Shown here in pieces: positions 1 through 8,689 of a DNA stretch of 43,444 nucleotides (its first letter is position 1; each line of letters opens with the position of its first letter). The notes below the pieces were generated by a model. It was not told where the DNA came from, made no database searches, and saw nothing but the letters and a program-made list of their open reading frames with translations. Source of the stretch: Gammaproteobacteria bacterium (GTDB lineage Bacteria; Pseudomonadota; Gammaproteobacteria; Steroidobacterales; GCA-2729495); assembly GCA_029245525.1 (NCBI GenBank), contig JAQWPD010000070.1:1-43444 (forward strand). The letters are read 5' to 3'. The translations under genes were made by a program, and so were the position numbers.

Positions 1-40
1 TCTTGTAACAAAGAATTTAGCGCTGCGAGCAGTGAACCGG

Positions 41-352
41 CTATTTAATGACGCTGGGGTCGACATCGCTGGCCCATGCGTAAATGCCGCCGGACAGGTT
101 GCTTACCGTGTTAAAGCCTTGCGATGTTAGGAAATCGCAGACCATAGCGCTGCGACCGCCCAACTTGCACATCACAATAATGTTGTCGGCCGGATCCAGT
201 TCGCCCAGTCGCTCCGGCATGTCCCCCATTGGAATATGCACCACCCCGGCAACGGCGGCTTCTGCGAGTTCGCTGTGTTCGCGCACATCGAGAATAACGG
301 CAGTACCATCGGCTAAGTGTGCAGCGGCATCTTTCGGGCTTATTTCCAACAT
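41..352 (-). CDS. Single-domain rhodanese-like sulfurtransferase
   Basis: This 103-residue protein is one complete rhodanese domain. It has the usual LDVRE strand near residues 20-25 and an active-site loop CKLGGRS with the catalytic Cys at residue 62. There is no signal peptide, so it should be cytoplasmic. The family moves sulfane sulfur through a Cys-persulfide; the physiological partner cannot be told from sequence. The ATG is preceded by TAAGGA at a spacing of about 7, which supports this start. In Pseudomonas a similar gene sits beside grx and secB; if that order holds, those genes would lie to the left of this window (inference). Confidence 0.88.
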   Translation of the reverse strand: MLEISPKDAAAHLADGTAVILDVREHSELAEAAVAGVVHIPMGDMPERLGELDPADNIIVMCKLGGRSAMVCDFLTSQGFNTVSNLSGGIYAWASDVDPSVIK

Positions 353-966
353 GGGTATTCCTTAGAGTGTATTTCGAGCCGCAAGGGCTGCAAGACGGCG
401 GCAGGTTGCGGGATGTTGCCATTTCACCGTAAGCGGCCGCATTATTCAAATTATTCATTGACGTTACGCCGGCTTTTATCGGCGGCTGCAGTGTTTAAGT
501 TGCCTAAAGTGGCGCGGAAGAGAAGGCAGAGACAGCGGAAGGCATGATTTGATTTGCCATAATCTGTGTGTGACCGGCAGGGACCGCTCGCAAATACGAT
601 TTTTGCTAAGGGGCACAACATTCTCTTGAATGTCGAAAATACTGACTACCCGTGCTGCGGATTATGGTTAATAACCGCATTAGGTGAAGCCTGCATAGGC
701 TATTCTTGCTGAACACAGCTCGCCCCGTTGTCGAATGGCAACGAAGCGCTTTTTGGGTCGCCGTTAGTTTTTCAGCTGCGGCCAAAATGCGGTATTGGCT
801 TCTGGGGCGTTATGCAAAAATTGTACGCCGATTTGAAGAGCTATACCCGATTCGAATGACCATGACTGGCCCCGTTTGAAGGTCGCCATAGATTAAGGAT
901 AACGAAGAGAACCTGGATGTTCCTACCGAGTCGACATAAATACGCTGCTGATGACCACGTTCCGCG
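353..966. other. 614-base region with no recognisable gene
   Basis: Between the rhodanese start and the GGDEF/EAL gene only short overlapping frames occur, and none looks like a known protein. There are small dyads: AGCCT-GCAT-AGGCT near 690, and CGTTG...CAACG near 726-743 followed by a bulged stem and AGTTTTTC ending near 775, which could be a weak terminator. No conserved cyclic-di-GMP riboswitch core was seen. It may hold promoters for both flanking genes, a small RNA, or decayed sequence; nothing more can be supported. Confidence 0.5.
876..903 (+). promoter_or_regulatory. Candidate sigma-70 promoter for the GGDEF/EAL gene
   Basis: TTGAAG and GATAAC are separated by 16 bases. This would place a transcript start near 910, about 55 bases before the ATG at 967. 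The match is moderate and rests on pattern alone. Confidence 0.25.
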
Positions 967-3315
967 ATGTTGTCAACAGTTGCAGGCGCTGCAGCGGTGA
1001 TTGACCCCATTAATATAGCGCTTATATCGCTGTGTCTGGTGTTGGCAGGCCTATGCCTTTTTTTGCGGCAGTTGCAGAAGCGTGAGCGCGAGCGGCTTAA
1101 CGGCTTCTATGATGAAGTGGTTGAGGTGGCGAGTAATGCCAGTTTTGGCAAGCGGGTGCCGGTTGAACGTGCCAGCGATGACCTGGCGGCACTGGGTAAA
1201 GTTATTAACCAGTTGTTTGATGCGATTAACGATCGCGAGCAAGAAGCGCTGGCAAGAGATACATTATTTCAGGATTTAGCCAATGCGATGCCCGATGTCG
1301 TTTTGGTTCATGGCGATAAAATTCAGTTTGCCAATACCGCAGCCTCCGAGCTTTTAGGTATTGATGCTAAGCATCTCACCGGGCATCCGATGATTGATCT
1401 TGTCCGGCCTGCATATCGCACAAGGGTTCGTAACAACACAACAGAACTATTAAATGGTGATTCTGATGTGGTGAATCAGGAATTGCAGTTGGTTGACGGT
1501 CACAAGGGCAGTCGCTCCACCGAGTCGGTTTCGGTGGCCGTTTCGTATCGCGGACAGCCGTCGGTGCTTACTATTGCGCGGGATGTGACCTATCGCAAAA
1601 GCGTTGAGGCGAGCCTAGGGAGGAGCAAGCATCAGGCTCAGGTTACCCTTGAATCGATTGCAGACGGTGTTATTACAACAGACACCAATGGCGTTATTGA
1701 TTACCTTAACTCGGCTGCTCAGGCGCTTACAGGTGCTTCGGCAGAGGAATCTGTCGGTAAGCGGTTATCCGATATCGTAAAGATTGTTGATGAGACTGAT
1801 CGCCGTGATCTTGGTGATCCGGTTAGCCAGTGCCTGGTCAATCGCAAGCGAATCAGTTTGGGGCGTCGGGCATTGATGGTGTCATTGCTTGATGACAAGG
1901 AACTGTCGGTTGAAGTAACCGCATCGCCGGTGGCCACACTCGATGGCAGTGTCAGTGGTTCGGTGATTATGATTCGCGATGTTAGCGAGTTGCGTGGATT
2001 GACTGCAAGAATGAGTTATCAGGCCGCCCATGACGGTTTAACCGGGCTCATTAATCGCCGTGAGTTCGAGCGTCAGGTCAGCGTTGCGTTGCAGGCATCG
2101 AGCAAAGATAGCGGCAGTCATGTGCTGTGTTTTCTGGATCTTGACCGTTTTAAAACGGTCAATGATACCTGCGGGCATCAGGCCGGTGATCTATTGTTGC
2201 GTGAGATCTCATCACTCATAAAAGAGCAGGTACGTGACTCCGATTACGTCGGACGTCTTGGCGGTGACGAATTTGGCATGTTGTTGGTGGGCTGTCCGTT
2301 GAAGAAAGCCCGGCAGATTGCTGATGATGTGTGTGAAGCCGTTCAGGCATATCGCTTTGTCTGGCAGGATAAAATCTTTTCAATTGGTGTGAGTGTCGGC
2401 TTGGTTGAAATCGGTCCCGACAGCACTTCGGTTGAGGATGTGTTGTCTGCTGCGGATTCTGCTTGTTATCTGGCCAAAGAGCATGGACGTGGTCGCGTGC
2501 ATGTCTACTCTGCGAAGGATGAGGCCGGAGCGCGGCAGCGCGGCGAAATTCAGTGGTTGCAGAAGTTGCAGGCCGCGCTTAAAAACGATCATTTTGAATT
2601 ATTTACTCAGCCAATTATTTCTATGGGTGGCCGTGTTCCGAATGGCCCTGCGGTAGAAATATTTCTGCGGCTTAGAGATGACGATGGCAGTCTTATTCCG
2701 CCGGCAAATTTTATTCGAGCTGCAGAACGATATCGGCTTATGGGTTCGGTAGATCGCTGGGTGGTGGGCGCGACATTGGCATCGCTGGGTCAGGGTGGTA
2801 TTCGTCTTCCCGATGAACGCAGTTGCTCCATCAATTTATCGGGCCAGACGATGACAGACGAAGGCTTTCTTGAGTACGTCATTGATTGTCTGGACCACAG
2901 TCAGGTGGATCCCTCACGAATCTGCTTTGAGGTTACCGAATCGGCCGTGATCGGTAACCTCGAGAATGCCAAGCGTTTTGTTGGTGTTTTGCATGGTATG
3001 GGCTGCACCTTCGGTTTGGATGACTTCGGCAGTGGCATTGGTGCGCTATCGAGTTTAGAGAGTTTAGGTGTCGATTATGTGAAGATCGATGGGGCATTTA
3101 CCCGAAACCTAGGTGCTAATACAGTCAATCAGGAAGTTGTCGGTACGATTACGCGTTTATCAAAAGCAGTGGGCTTTGAAGTGGTTGCCGAGCAGGTTGA
3201 AGATCAGATGAGCTTCGACAGTCTGCGCGACCTTGGCGTGAACTTTATTCAGGGCAACTATGTTGAGGCACCCGCCAGTCTTGGCAGTGCAGAACGGATG
3301 CCCGCTCGAGATTAA
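967..3315 (+). CDS. Membrane-anchored PAS-PAS-GGDEF-EAL cyclic-di-GMP protein
   Basis: This 782-residue protein has one N-terminal membrane helix (about 15-37), a short linker, two PAS domains (about 100-215 and 222-340), a GGDEF domain (about 350-505) and an EAL domain (about 525-775). The cyclase motif GGDEF is intact at 432-436, and an RxxD product-inhibition site lies exactly five residues upstream (423-426). The EAL signature reads EIF (Glu564), but the other metal and catalytic positions are kept: NLS, TES, DDFGSG at 685-690, KID and a C-terminal QG. Both synthesis and hydrolysis of cyclic-di-GMP are therefore possible. An in-frame stop 15 bases upstream bounds the start at 967. The ribosome site there is weak and GTG 997 is an alternative. 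The gene ends three bases from the convergent pfp stop. Confidence 0.9.
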   Translation: MLSTVAGAAAVIDPINIALISLCLVLAGLCLFLRQLQKRERERLNGFYDEVVEVASNASFGKRVPVERASDDLAALGKVINQLFDAINDREQEALARDTLFQDLANAMPDVVLVHGDKIQFANTAASELLGIDAKHLTGHPMIDLVRPAYRTRVRNNTTELLNGDSDVVNQELQLVDGHKGSRSTESVSVAVSYRGQPSVLTIARDVTYRKSVEASLGRSKHQAQVTLESIADGVITTDTNGVIDYLNSAAQALTGASAEESVGKRLSDIVKIVDETDRRDLGDPVSQCLVNRKRISLGRRALMVSLLDDKELSVEVTASPVATLDGSVSGSVIMIRDVSELRGLTARMSYQAAHDGLTGLINRREFERQVSVALQASSKDSGSHVLCFLDLDRFKTVNDTCGHQAGDLLLREISSLIKEQVRDSDYVGRLGGDEFGMLLVGCPLKKARQIADDVCEAVQAYRFVWQDKIFSIGVSVGLVEIGPDSTSVEDVLSAADSACYLAKEHGRGRVHVYSAKDEAGARQRGEIQWLQKLQAALKNDHFELFTQPIISMGGRVPNGPAVEIFLRLRDDDGSLIPPANFIRAAERYRLMGSVDRWVVGATLASLGQGGIRLPDERSCSINLSGQTMTDEGFLEYVIDCLDHSQVDPSRICFEVTESAVIGNLENAKRFVGVLHGMGCTFGLDDFGSGIGALSSLESLGVDYVKIDGAFTRNLGANTVNQEVVGTITRLSKAVGFEVVAEQVEDQMSFDSLRDLGVNFIQGNYVEAPASLGSAERMPARD

Positions 3316-3318
3316 AGC

Positions 3319-4584
3319 TTATAGCGTGTAGTCTGTTTTAAGCTTTTTCTTAACAGGAATTTTTTTCAAATCGGCATACAGGGGCAGCCCATTTTTATAG
3401 GGTGGATAGGCTTCCCCTTTAATGAGTGGCTCCAGGTATCGTCGGCATGCTGCGGTGATGCCAAATCCATCAGCCGAAATAAACTTCTTTGGCATCATTT
3501 TTTCTTTATTTGCTACTCGTGCCAGCGGCGCTGCTTCAATTCGCCATTTGTAGGGCTTATCAGCGGTTCGGATAATTGCCGGCATGACAGCATTTTTACC
3601 GGCTAGTGCCATTTCAACCGCAGCCTTGCCAACGGCATAGGCCTGTGCAACATCGGTTGCTGATGCAATATGCCGGGCTGATCGTTGCAGATAGTCGGCT
3701 ACAGCATAGTGGTATTTGTAACCCAGTTCATCCCGCACCATCTGCGCAATAATCTGTGCCGCTCCGCCAAGCTGCTTGTGACCAAAAGCATCTGTAGTGC
3801 CGGCGTCCGCCAGAAAACGACCGTTCTTATATTGGGCCCCTTCGCTCACAACAACAACGCAATATTCGTTCTTCTCAACGGAGTGCTTTACCCGTTGCAA
3901 AAATTTGCGCTGGTTAAAAGGGACTTCGGGAAGCAGAATAATGTGCGGCGCATCGTCAGGAGTAGCGCCCGCAAGGCCGCCTGCCGCAGCAATCCAGCCT
4001 GCGTGACGCCCCATAACCTCGAGCACAAATACCTTGGTCGATGTTCGTGCCATAGAGGCAACATCCATCGCAGCTTCGCTAGTCGACACGGCAATGTATT
4101 TTGCGACTGAGCCAAAGCCTGGGCAGGTGTCGGTAATGGGAAGGTCGTTGTCGACCGTTTTGGGCACATGAATAGCTTGTACCGGAAAACCCATTTGTTT
4201 GGATATTTGCGATACTTTGTAACAGGTGTCGGCTGAGTCACCGCCGCCGTTATAAAAAAAGTAGCCAATGTTATGTGCTTTAAAGACATCGATAAGTCTT
4301 TCGTATTCAGTGTTGCTTTCATCAAACCCTTTGAGCTTGAACCGCGCAGATCCGAAGGCGCCGCCCGGCGTGTGCATTAATGCACTAATCTGTTTTGCTG
4401 ATTCACGACTGGTATCGATCATGTCTTCTGTCAGCGCACCGATAATGCCATTGCGGCCGGCATAGACTTTACCTATTTTATCTTTGTGCGCGCGCGCGGC
4501 TTCAATGACGCCACAGGCGGAGGCATTAATGACTGCGGTTACACCGCCTGACTGTGCGTAAAAAGCATTCTTCTTGCTGTTCAT
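3319..4584 (-). CDS. pfp: Pyrophosphate-dependent 6-phosphofructokinase
   Basis: The 421-residue product phosphorylates fructose-6-phosphate with pyrophosphate, a reversible step of glycolysis in the cytoplasm. The sequence has the phosphofructokinase landmarks SGGVTAVIN (12-20), PKTVDND (141-147) and MGRHAGW (191-197). Two positions identify the phosphoryl donor. The GGDGS motif of ATP enzymes is GGGDS (113-117), with Asp where ATP enzymes have Gly104. Lys in PKTVDND replaces the Gly of ATP enzymes. Both are hallmarks of PPi enzymes. It is divergent from adk across 170 bases. Assignment to a PPi enzyme is firm from family knowledge; in vivo direction is not determinable. Confidence 0.93.
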   Translation of the reverse strand: MNSKKNAFYAQSGGVTAVINASACGVIEAARAHKDKIGKVYAGRNGIIGALTEDMIDTSRESAKQISALMHTPGGAFGSARFKLKGFDESNTEYERLIDVFKAHNIGYFFYNGGGDSADTCYKVSQISKQMGFPVQAIHVPKTVDNDLPITDTCPGFGSVAKYIAVSTSEAAMDVASMARTSTKVFVLEVMGRHAGWIAAAGGLAGATPDDAPHIILLPEVPFNQRKFLQRVKHSVEKNEYCVVVVSEGAQYKNGRFLADAGTTDAFGHKQLGGAAQIIAQMVRDELGYKYHYAVADYLQRSARHIASATDVAQAYAVGKAAVEMALAGKNAVMPAIIRTADKPYKWRIEAAPLARVANKEKMMPKKFISADGFGITAACRRYLEPLIKGEAYPPYKNGLPLYADLKKIPVKKKLKTDYTL

Positions 4585-4652
4585 GAGAGTCTCTTTTTGA
4601 GGGCAGGGGCAAAGTGTGCCTTAACTGTGGGTGTCTGTCAGCACAATGGGGT

Positions 4653-4681
4653 TTGACCCTGTGATTCCTTCGCGGTAGCGT
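4653..4681 (+). promoter_or_regulatory. Candidate promoter for adk
   Basis: TTGACC and TAGCGT are separated by 17 bases in the pfp-adk divergent gap, about 75 bases before the adk start. The -35 is good and the -10 is poor, so this is tentative. Confidence 0.3.
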
Positions 4682-4754
4682 ACGCGCTTAGGATGTAATT
4701 CAGGCAGAATATTGTTTGCTGGCAGCGTCGGCAAAGAGAAGGACAAGAATCGCA

Positions 4755-5399
4755 ATGAGAATAGTATTTCTGGGTGCGCCCGGCTCGGGAAAAGGTACTC
4801 AGGCGCAGCGCTTGATGGGTGAGCAGGGTTTGGTGCAGATTTCTACCGGTGATTTGCTGCGACACGCAGTGGCCAGCGGCACAGCTCTGGGGCAGCGCGC
4901 TAAAGCGGCAATGGATTCTGGTAATCTGGTTTCGGACGACATTGTTTTGGGTATGATCGCCGAACGTGTTGTGCAGGAAGACTGCAACAGTGGTTATATC
5001 CTTGATGGTTTTCCGCGTAATTTGAATCAGGCAGAGGCTCTCACCGCATTGCTCGCTGATCTGGGTCAGCCGCTTGATCGTGCGGTGTTATTGAATGTCG
5101 ATATGGATATTCTAATGAAGCGCATTACGGGTCGGCGCACCTGCTCGCTTACGGGCAAACTGCTGAACGTGTATTTCTCTGCTCAGGAAGATTTGGATGC
5201 CTGTATCAATGAGGGGGGTGAGCTGATTCAGCGCTCTGATGACAATGAAGAAACGATCGGCAATCGTTTGAATGTGTATCGAGAGCAGACTGAACCATTG
5301 ATAAAGTACTACCGCAACGCCGGCCTGCTGGCGACCATCGATGGTGAAGGTCAAATGGACGACGTCTATGCGCGCCTAACTGCTGCGGTGGGTCTTTAA
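4755..5399 (+). CDS. adk: Adenylate kinase
   Basis: Adenylate kinase converts ATP plus AMP to two ADP and sets the adenylate energy balance. The P-loop GAPGSGKGT is at residues 7-15, the DGFPRN motif follows, and a full-length LID segment starts at GRRTCSLTG. The LID lacks the four-Cys zinc site of some bacteria. The open frame continues upstream to 4716. I place the start at ATG 4755 because it gives MRIVFLGAPG at the N terminus, is preceded by AGAAGGA, and gives 214 residues, the same length as the E. coli enzyme. It lies beside pfp, an enzyme using pyrophosphate. Confidence 0.95.
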   Translation: MRIVFLGAPGSGKGTQAQRLMGEQGLVQISTGDLLRHAVASGTALGQRAKAAMDSGNLVSDDIVLGMIAERVVQEDCNSGYILDGFPRNLNQAEALTALLADLGQPLDRAVLLNVDMDILMKRITGRRTCSLTGKLLNVYFSAQEDLDACINEGGELIQRSDDNEETIGNRLNVYREQTEPLIKYYRNAGLLATIDGEGQMDDVYARLTAAVGL

Positions 5400-5424
5400 G
5401 CCCCTGCAGTTTGCCTGAGTCTAT

Positions 5425-6528
5425 TCATAGTTCGGCCAGCAATTGCTGGCCGATTTCGTTTGCGCGCCAGCCCAGCAGGGGACGTTGATGTCGATCGCCA
5501 AGAATCATCGCATTGAGTTCTTTTTTGCTGGCCAGTATTTCAGCCGGAACTTTGAGTTCTTCTGCCCGTGTACTGACGACCCTACCCAGCTGTTTTAGCA
5601 ATGTTTTGTGCTCTTGGTCAGGACGTTCATGGCGGATCGGCGCAAGCGATCCGTTTCGAACCGCTTCGTTCGCGTCATCGATTGCTTTTAGCAGCTTGTC
5701 GCCATTTTTTCGGAGCGTCGACGGCGGCAGATCATTCACAGCGCTCAGCTCTTTTAAACTTTCCGGGTTAAGTGCTGCAATCTCTCGGAGTACGGCATCA
5801 CTAAGAATCCAGCTGCGCGGTTTATCCAGCGTAACAGAGCGTTCTTCTCGCCAAGTTGCCAGTTGACGTGCTCTAGCTTGCTCTGCAGGTGGTGCGAACT
5901 GCAGGTTTTTGATGCGCTGCCAGGCCGTTTCGGGGTTGGGTCGGTACAGTGAGGCATCAGTAAGGGCCTCGCTGTCCTCAATGGCCCACTCAAGGCGGCC
6001 CGCTGTGGTCAGTTCAGAGCGCAATTGCTCGTAGAGCCGCTCAAGGTATTCCACGTCTTCTGCTGCATAGCTCAGTTGTGCCGTGGTCAGCGGGCGTTTG
6101 AGCCAATCACTGCGGGTTTGGGATTTGCTAATAGTTGCGCCAAACCGTGCCTCAACCAGACCGGCATAGCCGATCTGTGCTGGATGCCCACAAAGGGCTG
6201 CTGCAACCTGAGTATCAAATAGATTTTTCGGGGTATCACCGAGCGTAAAGTAGAAGGCCTCGTAGTCCTGTTTGCCAGAATGCAGTATCTTGAGTCGCTG
6301 CGGATCCATCACAACTGCCCACAGTGGGCTCAAATCGAGCCCAGCGGCAGGGTCAATACACAAAACGCTGTCTTTAGCCGCAAATTGCAATAGCGCAAGT
6401 TGCGGCGTATAGGTTTTCACCCGCATAAACTCTGTATCGGCGAACAGCGAGCTTTGGCTTCGAAGTTGATCACAGGCGTCGGCAAGCGCCGCTGGCGTAT
6501 CTACAAGAGTGTATTGAATGCTTGGCAT
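5425..6528 (-). CDS. rnd: Ribonuclease D
   Basis: This 367-residue 3'-5' exoribonuclease trims tRNA and other small RNA 3' ends. The DEDD catalytic core is visible: DTEF with Asp31 and Glu33, Asp88 in HSGKQDYE, and Tyr154 with Asp158 in the third motif YAAED. An HRDC domain follows at about 205-285. Length matches the family. It is convergent with adk, with 25 bases between stops, and its last codons contain a 20-base palindrome described separately. Confidence 0.94.
   Translation of the reverse strand: MPSIQYTLVDTPAALADACDQLRSQSSLFADTEFMRVKTYTPQLALLQFAAKDSVLCIDPAAGLDLSPLWAVVMDPQRLKILHSGKQDYEAFYFTLGDTPKNLFDTQVAAALCGHPAQIGYAGLVEARFGATISKSQTRSDWLKRPLTTAQLSYAAEDVEYLERLYEQLRSELTTAGRLEWAIEDSEALTDASLYRPNPETAWQRIKNLQFAPPAEQARARQLATWREERSVTLDKPRSWILSDAVLREIAALNPESLKELSAVNDLPPSTLRKNGDKLLKAIDDANEAVRNGSLAPIRHERPDQEHKTLLKQLGRVVSTRAEELKVPAEILASKKELNAMILGDRHQRPLLGWRANEIGQQLLAEL
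5433..5452 (+). terminator. Palindrome inside the rnd 3' end, possible adk terminator
   Basis: CGGCCAGCAATTGCTGGCCG is a perfect 20-base inverted repeat lying 34 bases after the adk stop. On the plus strand it is followed by ATTTCGTTT, a modest T-rich tail. It falls within the coding sequence for the last residues of RNase D, so it would serve the opposing gene. Terminator function is inferred. Confidence 0.4.
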
Positions 6529-6667
6529 AGTTTTTTAGTGTAGAGGAATATCTCCCGAAATGCTGATTCTTGGTTATAGTTGGGTATTGTGATGTCGTAG
6601 GCGATTGATCTGTTCATGGGTTCTCGCGTGCGCGTTTATCTGCCATTGTTATTCGAGGCTGAGATAC

Positions 6668-7177
6668 ATGCTTAAGCTGCTGGAGCTATTCTGGCTGATC
6701 GCCCGTCGTAAGTTGGGGCCCGAAGACGTTCCCGTGTCAACTGTGTTGCTGCAGATAACCGTGGTGGGTTACGCGGTTTTGCAGGTGCCTCTATTGTGGC
6801 GACAGGGCGGCATATCGGCGACTACGGGCCTAAGTATTGTGGCTGACGCGGTGATTATTAGCGCTTTTGTTTGGGTGCTTTTGCGGATCACCGGCAATTT
6901 GTCGCGTTATCTGCAAACCCTCACCGCATTTTTTGGTACCGGCATTATCATCACGCTCATCGCGCTGCCTATTACCTACTTTTATGTCGGCGTGCCGGAA
7001 GGCAGCGAGCTTATCATTCTGCCGTTTATAGCGTTAATAGCCATTTTAATCTGGTCGGTTATTGTCAATGCGCATATCTTCAGTCGCGCGATATCGCGTT
7101 CGTTGGCAGAGGGTGTTGCCATTGCTTTGTTGTACTTTTTTATTAACTTTGAGCTGCTCGAAGCTATACCCAAGTAG
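6668..7177 (+). CDS. Multi-pass membrane protein of unknown function upstream of mpl
   Basis: This 169-residue protein has about four to five hydrophobic segments separated by short loops and a small charged N terminus (MLKLLELFWLIARRKLG). It loosely resembles Yip1-like integral membrane proteins but I do not recognise a diagnostic motif. I chose ATG 6668; the longer frame begins with TTG 6605 and adds an implausible Cys-rich stretch. The gene ends 10 bases before mpl and is almost certainly cotranscribed with it, which hints at, but does not prove, a cell-envelope role. Confidence 0.7.
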   Translation: MLKLLELFWLIARRKLGPEDVPVSTVLLQITVVGYAVLQVPLLWRQGGISATTGLSIVADAVIISAFVWVLLRITGNLSRYLQTLTAFFGTGIIITLIALPITYFYVGVPEGSELIILPFIALIAILIWSVIVNAHIFSRAISRSLAEGVAIALLYFFINFELLEAIPK

Positions 7178-7187
7178 GCGTTAACTT

Positions 7188-8549
7188 ATGCACATTCACA
7201 TATTGGGTATTTGTGGCACATTTATGGGTGGCATCGCTGCTATCGCTCGGCAGGCTGGCCTTCGCGTTACGGGTTCTGACCAGAAAGTGTATCCGCCGAT
7301 GAGCGATCAGTTGCGAGCGCTCGATATCGATATTATTGAGGGTTTCGGGGTGGAGCAACTGGACCTCAAGCCTGATCTCATTGTTGTTGGCAATGTCATG
7401 AGTCGGGGCATGCCGATTATTGAAGAAATACTGAACCGTAAGTTGCCCTTTTGTTCGGCTCCACAGTGGTTGTATGACTGTGTTTTAAAAGATCGTCATG
7501 TTATTGCGGTGTCGGGAACCCATGGCAAAACTACAACCACCAGTATGGTGAGTTGGATTTTAGAGCAGGCAGGTCTTAATCCGGGTTACCTGGTGGGCGG
7601 AGTGCCAGCCAATTTTGATGTTTCAGCGCGGCTGGGCGCTGATCCATTTTTTGTTATCGAGGCGGACGAGTATGACACTGCTTTTTTTAACAAGCAGGCC
7701 AAGTTTCTTAATTACCGTCCGAGCACGCTTGTAGTGAACAATATTGAGTTTGATCATGCGGATATTTATAAAGATATTGATGCAATTTTGTGGCAGTTTC
7801 ATCAGCTTTTGCGAATGCTGCCGGCCAACGGGAATTGCATCGCGCTTGGGCACGATACCTATACTGATCAGCTTCTGGAAATGGGTTGTTGGACCCCCGT
7901 TACGAGGTTTGTTGCCGGACGGAGCGTTACCGGCTGGTCGGCAGAACGCAGTGGCGAAGATCATCTTGCATTTTATTGCGATGGCGAGCTGCAGGGCGAG
8001 TGTTATTGGCCTCATCCTGGCGAATTTAATATAGAGAATGCGCTTGCGGCGCTGTTGGCCGTAACGTCCGCTGGTTTAAGTCTTCAGGCGGCGCTTGATG
8101 GTCTGGCAACATTTCGGGGTGTCAAGCGGCGGATGGAATTGTTGGGTGATTTTGGTGGGGTGCGTTTGTACGATGATTTCGCTCATCACCCTACGGCCAT
8201 TCAGCGGAGTCTTGAGGGCATGAAACAATTTAACGTCGGGCGGGTGCTGGCGGTTTTGGAGCCGCGCTCGAATACCATGAAAATGGGTGCTCATGCCGAT
8301 CAGTTATCGGCAGCTATAGCACCCGCCGATAAGTGCTGGGTCATGCAGCCGGATGGGATGTCATGGTCATTGTCCGAGGTGCTGGATACGAGCCTTGGCG
8401 TTGAAGTGATGTCATCAGTCGATGCAATTGTGGCTTTGGTGGTAGCGGCCGCAAAGCCCGGCGATGCAATAGTTATTATGAGCAATGGCAGTTTCGATGG
8501 GATCTACGGAAAGTTTCGCGCGGCTTTATCTGCGGCCTTTGCTGAGTAG
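7188..8549 (+). CDS. mpl: UDP-MurNAc:L-Ala-gamma-D-Glu-meso-DAP ligase (murein recycling)
   Basis: The 453-residue protein is a Mur-ligase family member. It has an N-terminal Rossmann domain (HIHILGICGTFMGG), the ATP-binding loop GTHGKTTT at 110-117, and a C-terminal ligase domain. Mpl reattaches the recycled tripeptide L-Ala-D-Glu-mDAP to UDP-N-acetylmuramate, bypassing MurC, MurD and MurE. The GICGTFMGG start and overall length separate it from MurC. The gene follows the unknown membrane protein by 10 bases, with AGGCG ahead of the ATG. Confidence 0.95.
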   Translation: MHIHILGICGTFMGGIAAIARQAGLRVTGSDQKVYPPMSDQLRALDIDIIEGFGVEQLDLKPDLIVVGNVMSRGMPIIEEILNRKLPFCSAPQWLYDCVLKDRHVIAVSGTHGKTTTTSMVSWILEQAGLNPGYLVGGVPANFDVSARLGADPFFVIEADEYDTAFFNKQAKFLNYRPSTLVVNNIEFDHADIYKDIDAILWQFHQLLRMLPANGNCIALGHDTYTDQLLEMGCWTPVTRFVAGRSVTGWSAERSGEDHLAFYCDGELQGECYWPHPGEFNIENALAALLAVTSAGLSLQAALDGLATFRGVKRRMELLGDFGGVRLYDDFAHHPTAIQRSLEGMKQFNVGRVLAVLEPRSNTMKMGAHADQLSAAIAPADKCWVMQPDGMSWSLSEVLDTSLGVEVMSSVDAIVALVVAAAKPGDAIVIMSNGSFDGIYGKFRAALSAAFAE

Positions 8550-8575
8550 ATTTCCGGCCTCATTTTAAGGAAAAT

Positions 8576-8604
8576 TTGACGCTATCGTGTTGCCGCATCA
8601 TAGT
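8576..8604 (+). promoter_or_regulatory. Probable sigma-70 promoter for the LON-domain/rubredoxin pair
   Basis: TTGACG and CATAGT are separated by exactly 17 bases, placing a start near 8611, about 80 bases before the LON-domain gene. It is one of the better promoter matches in the window. Confidence 0.5.
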
Positions 8605-8689
8605 AACCCCAGATGCTGTTGCCTGTGGTATTAGGGTATGCGTCAGTTGCAGTTGTGCTGATAAATTCTGTTCTGTGTAGGTGCTGTGG

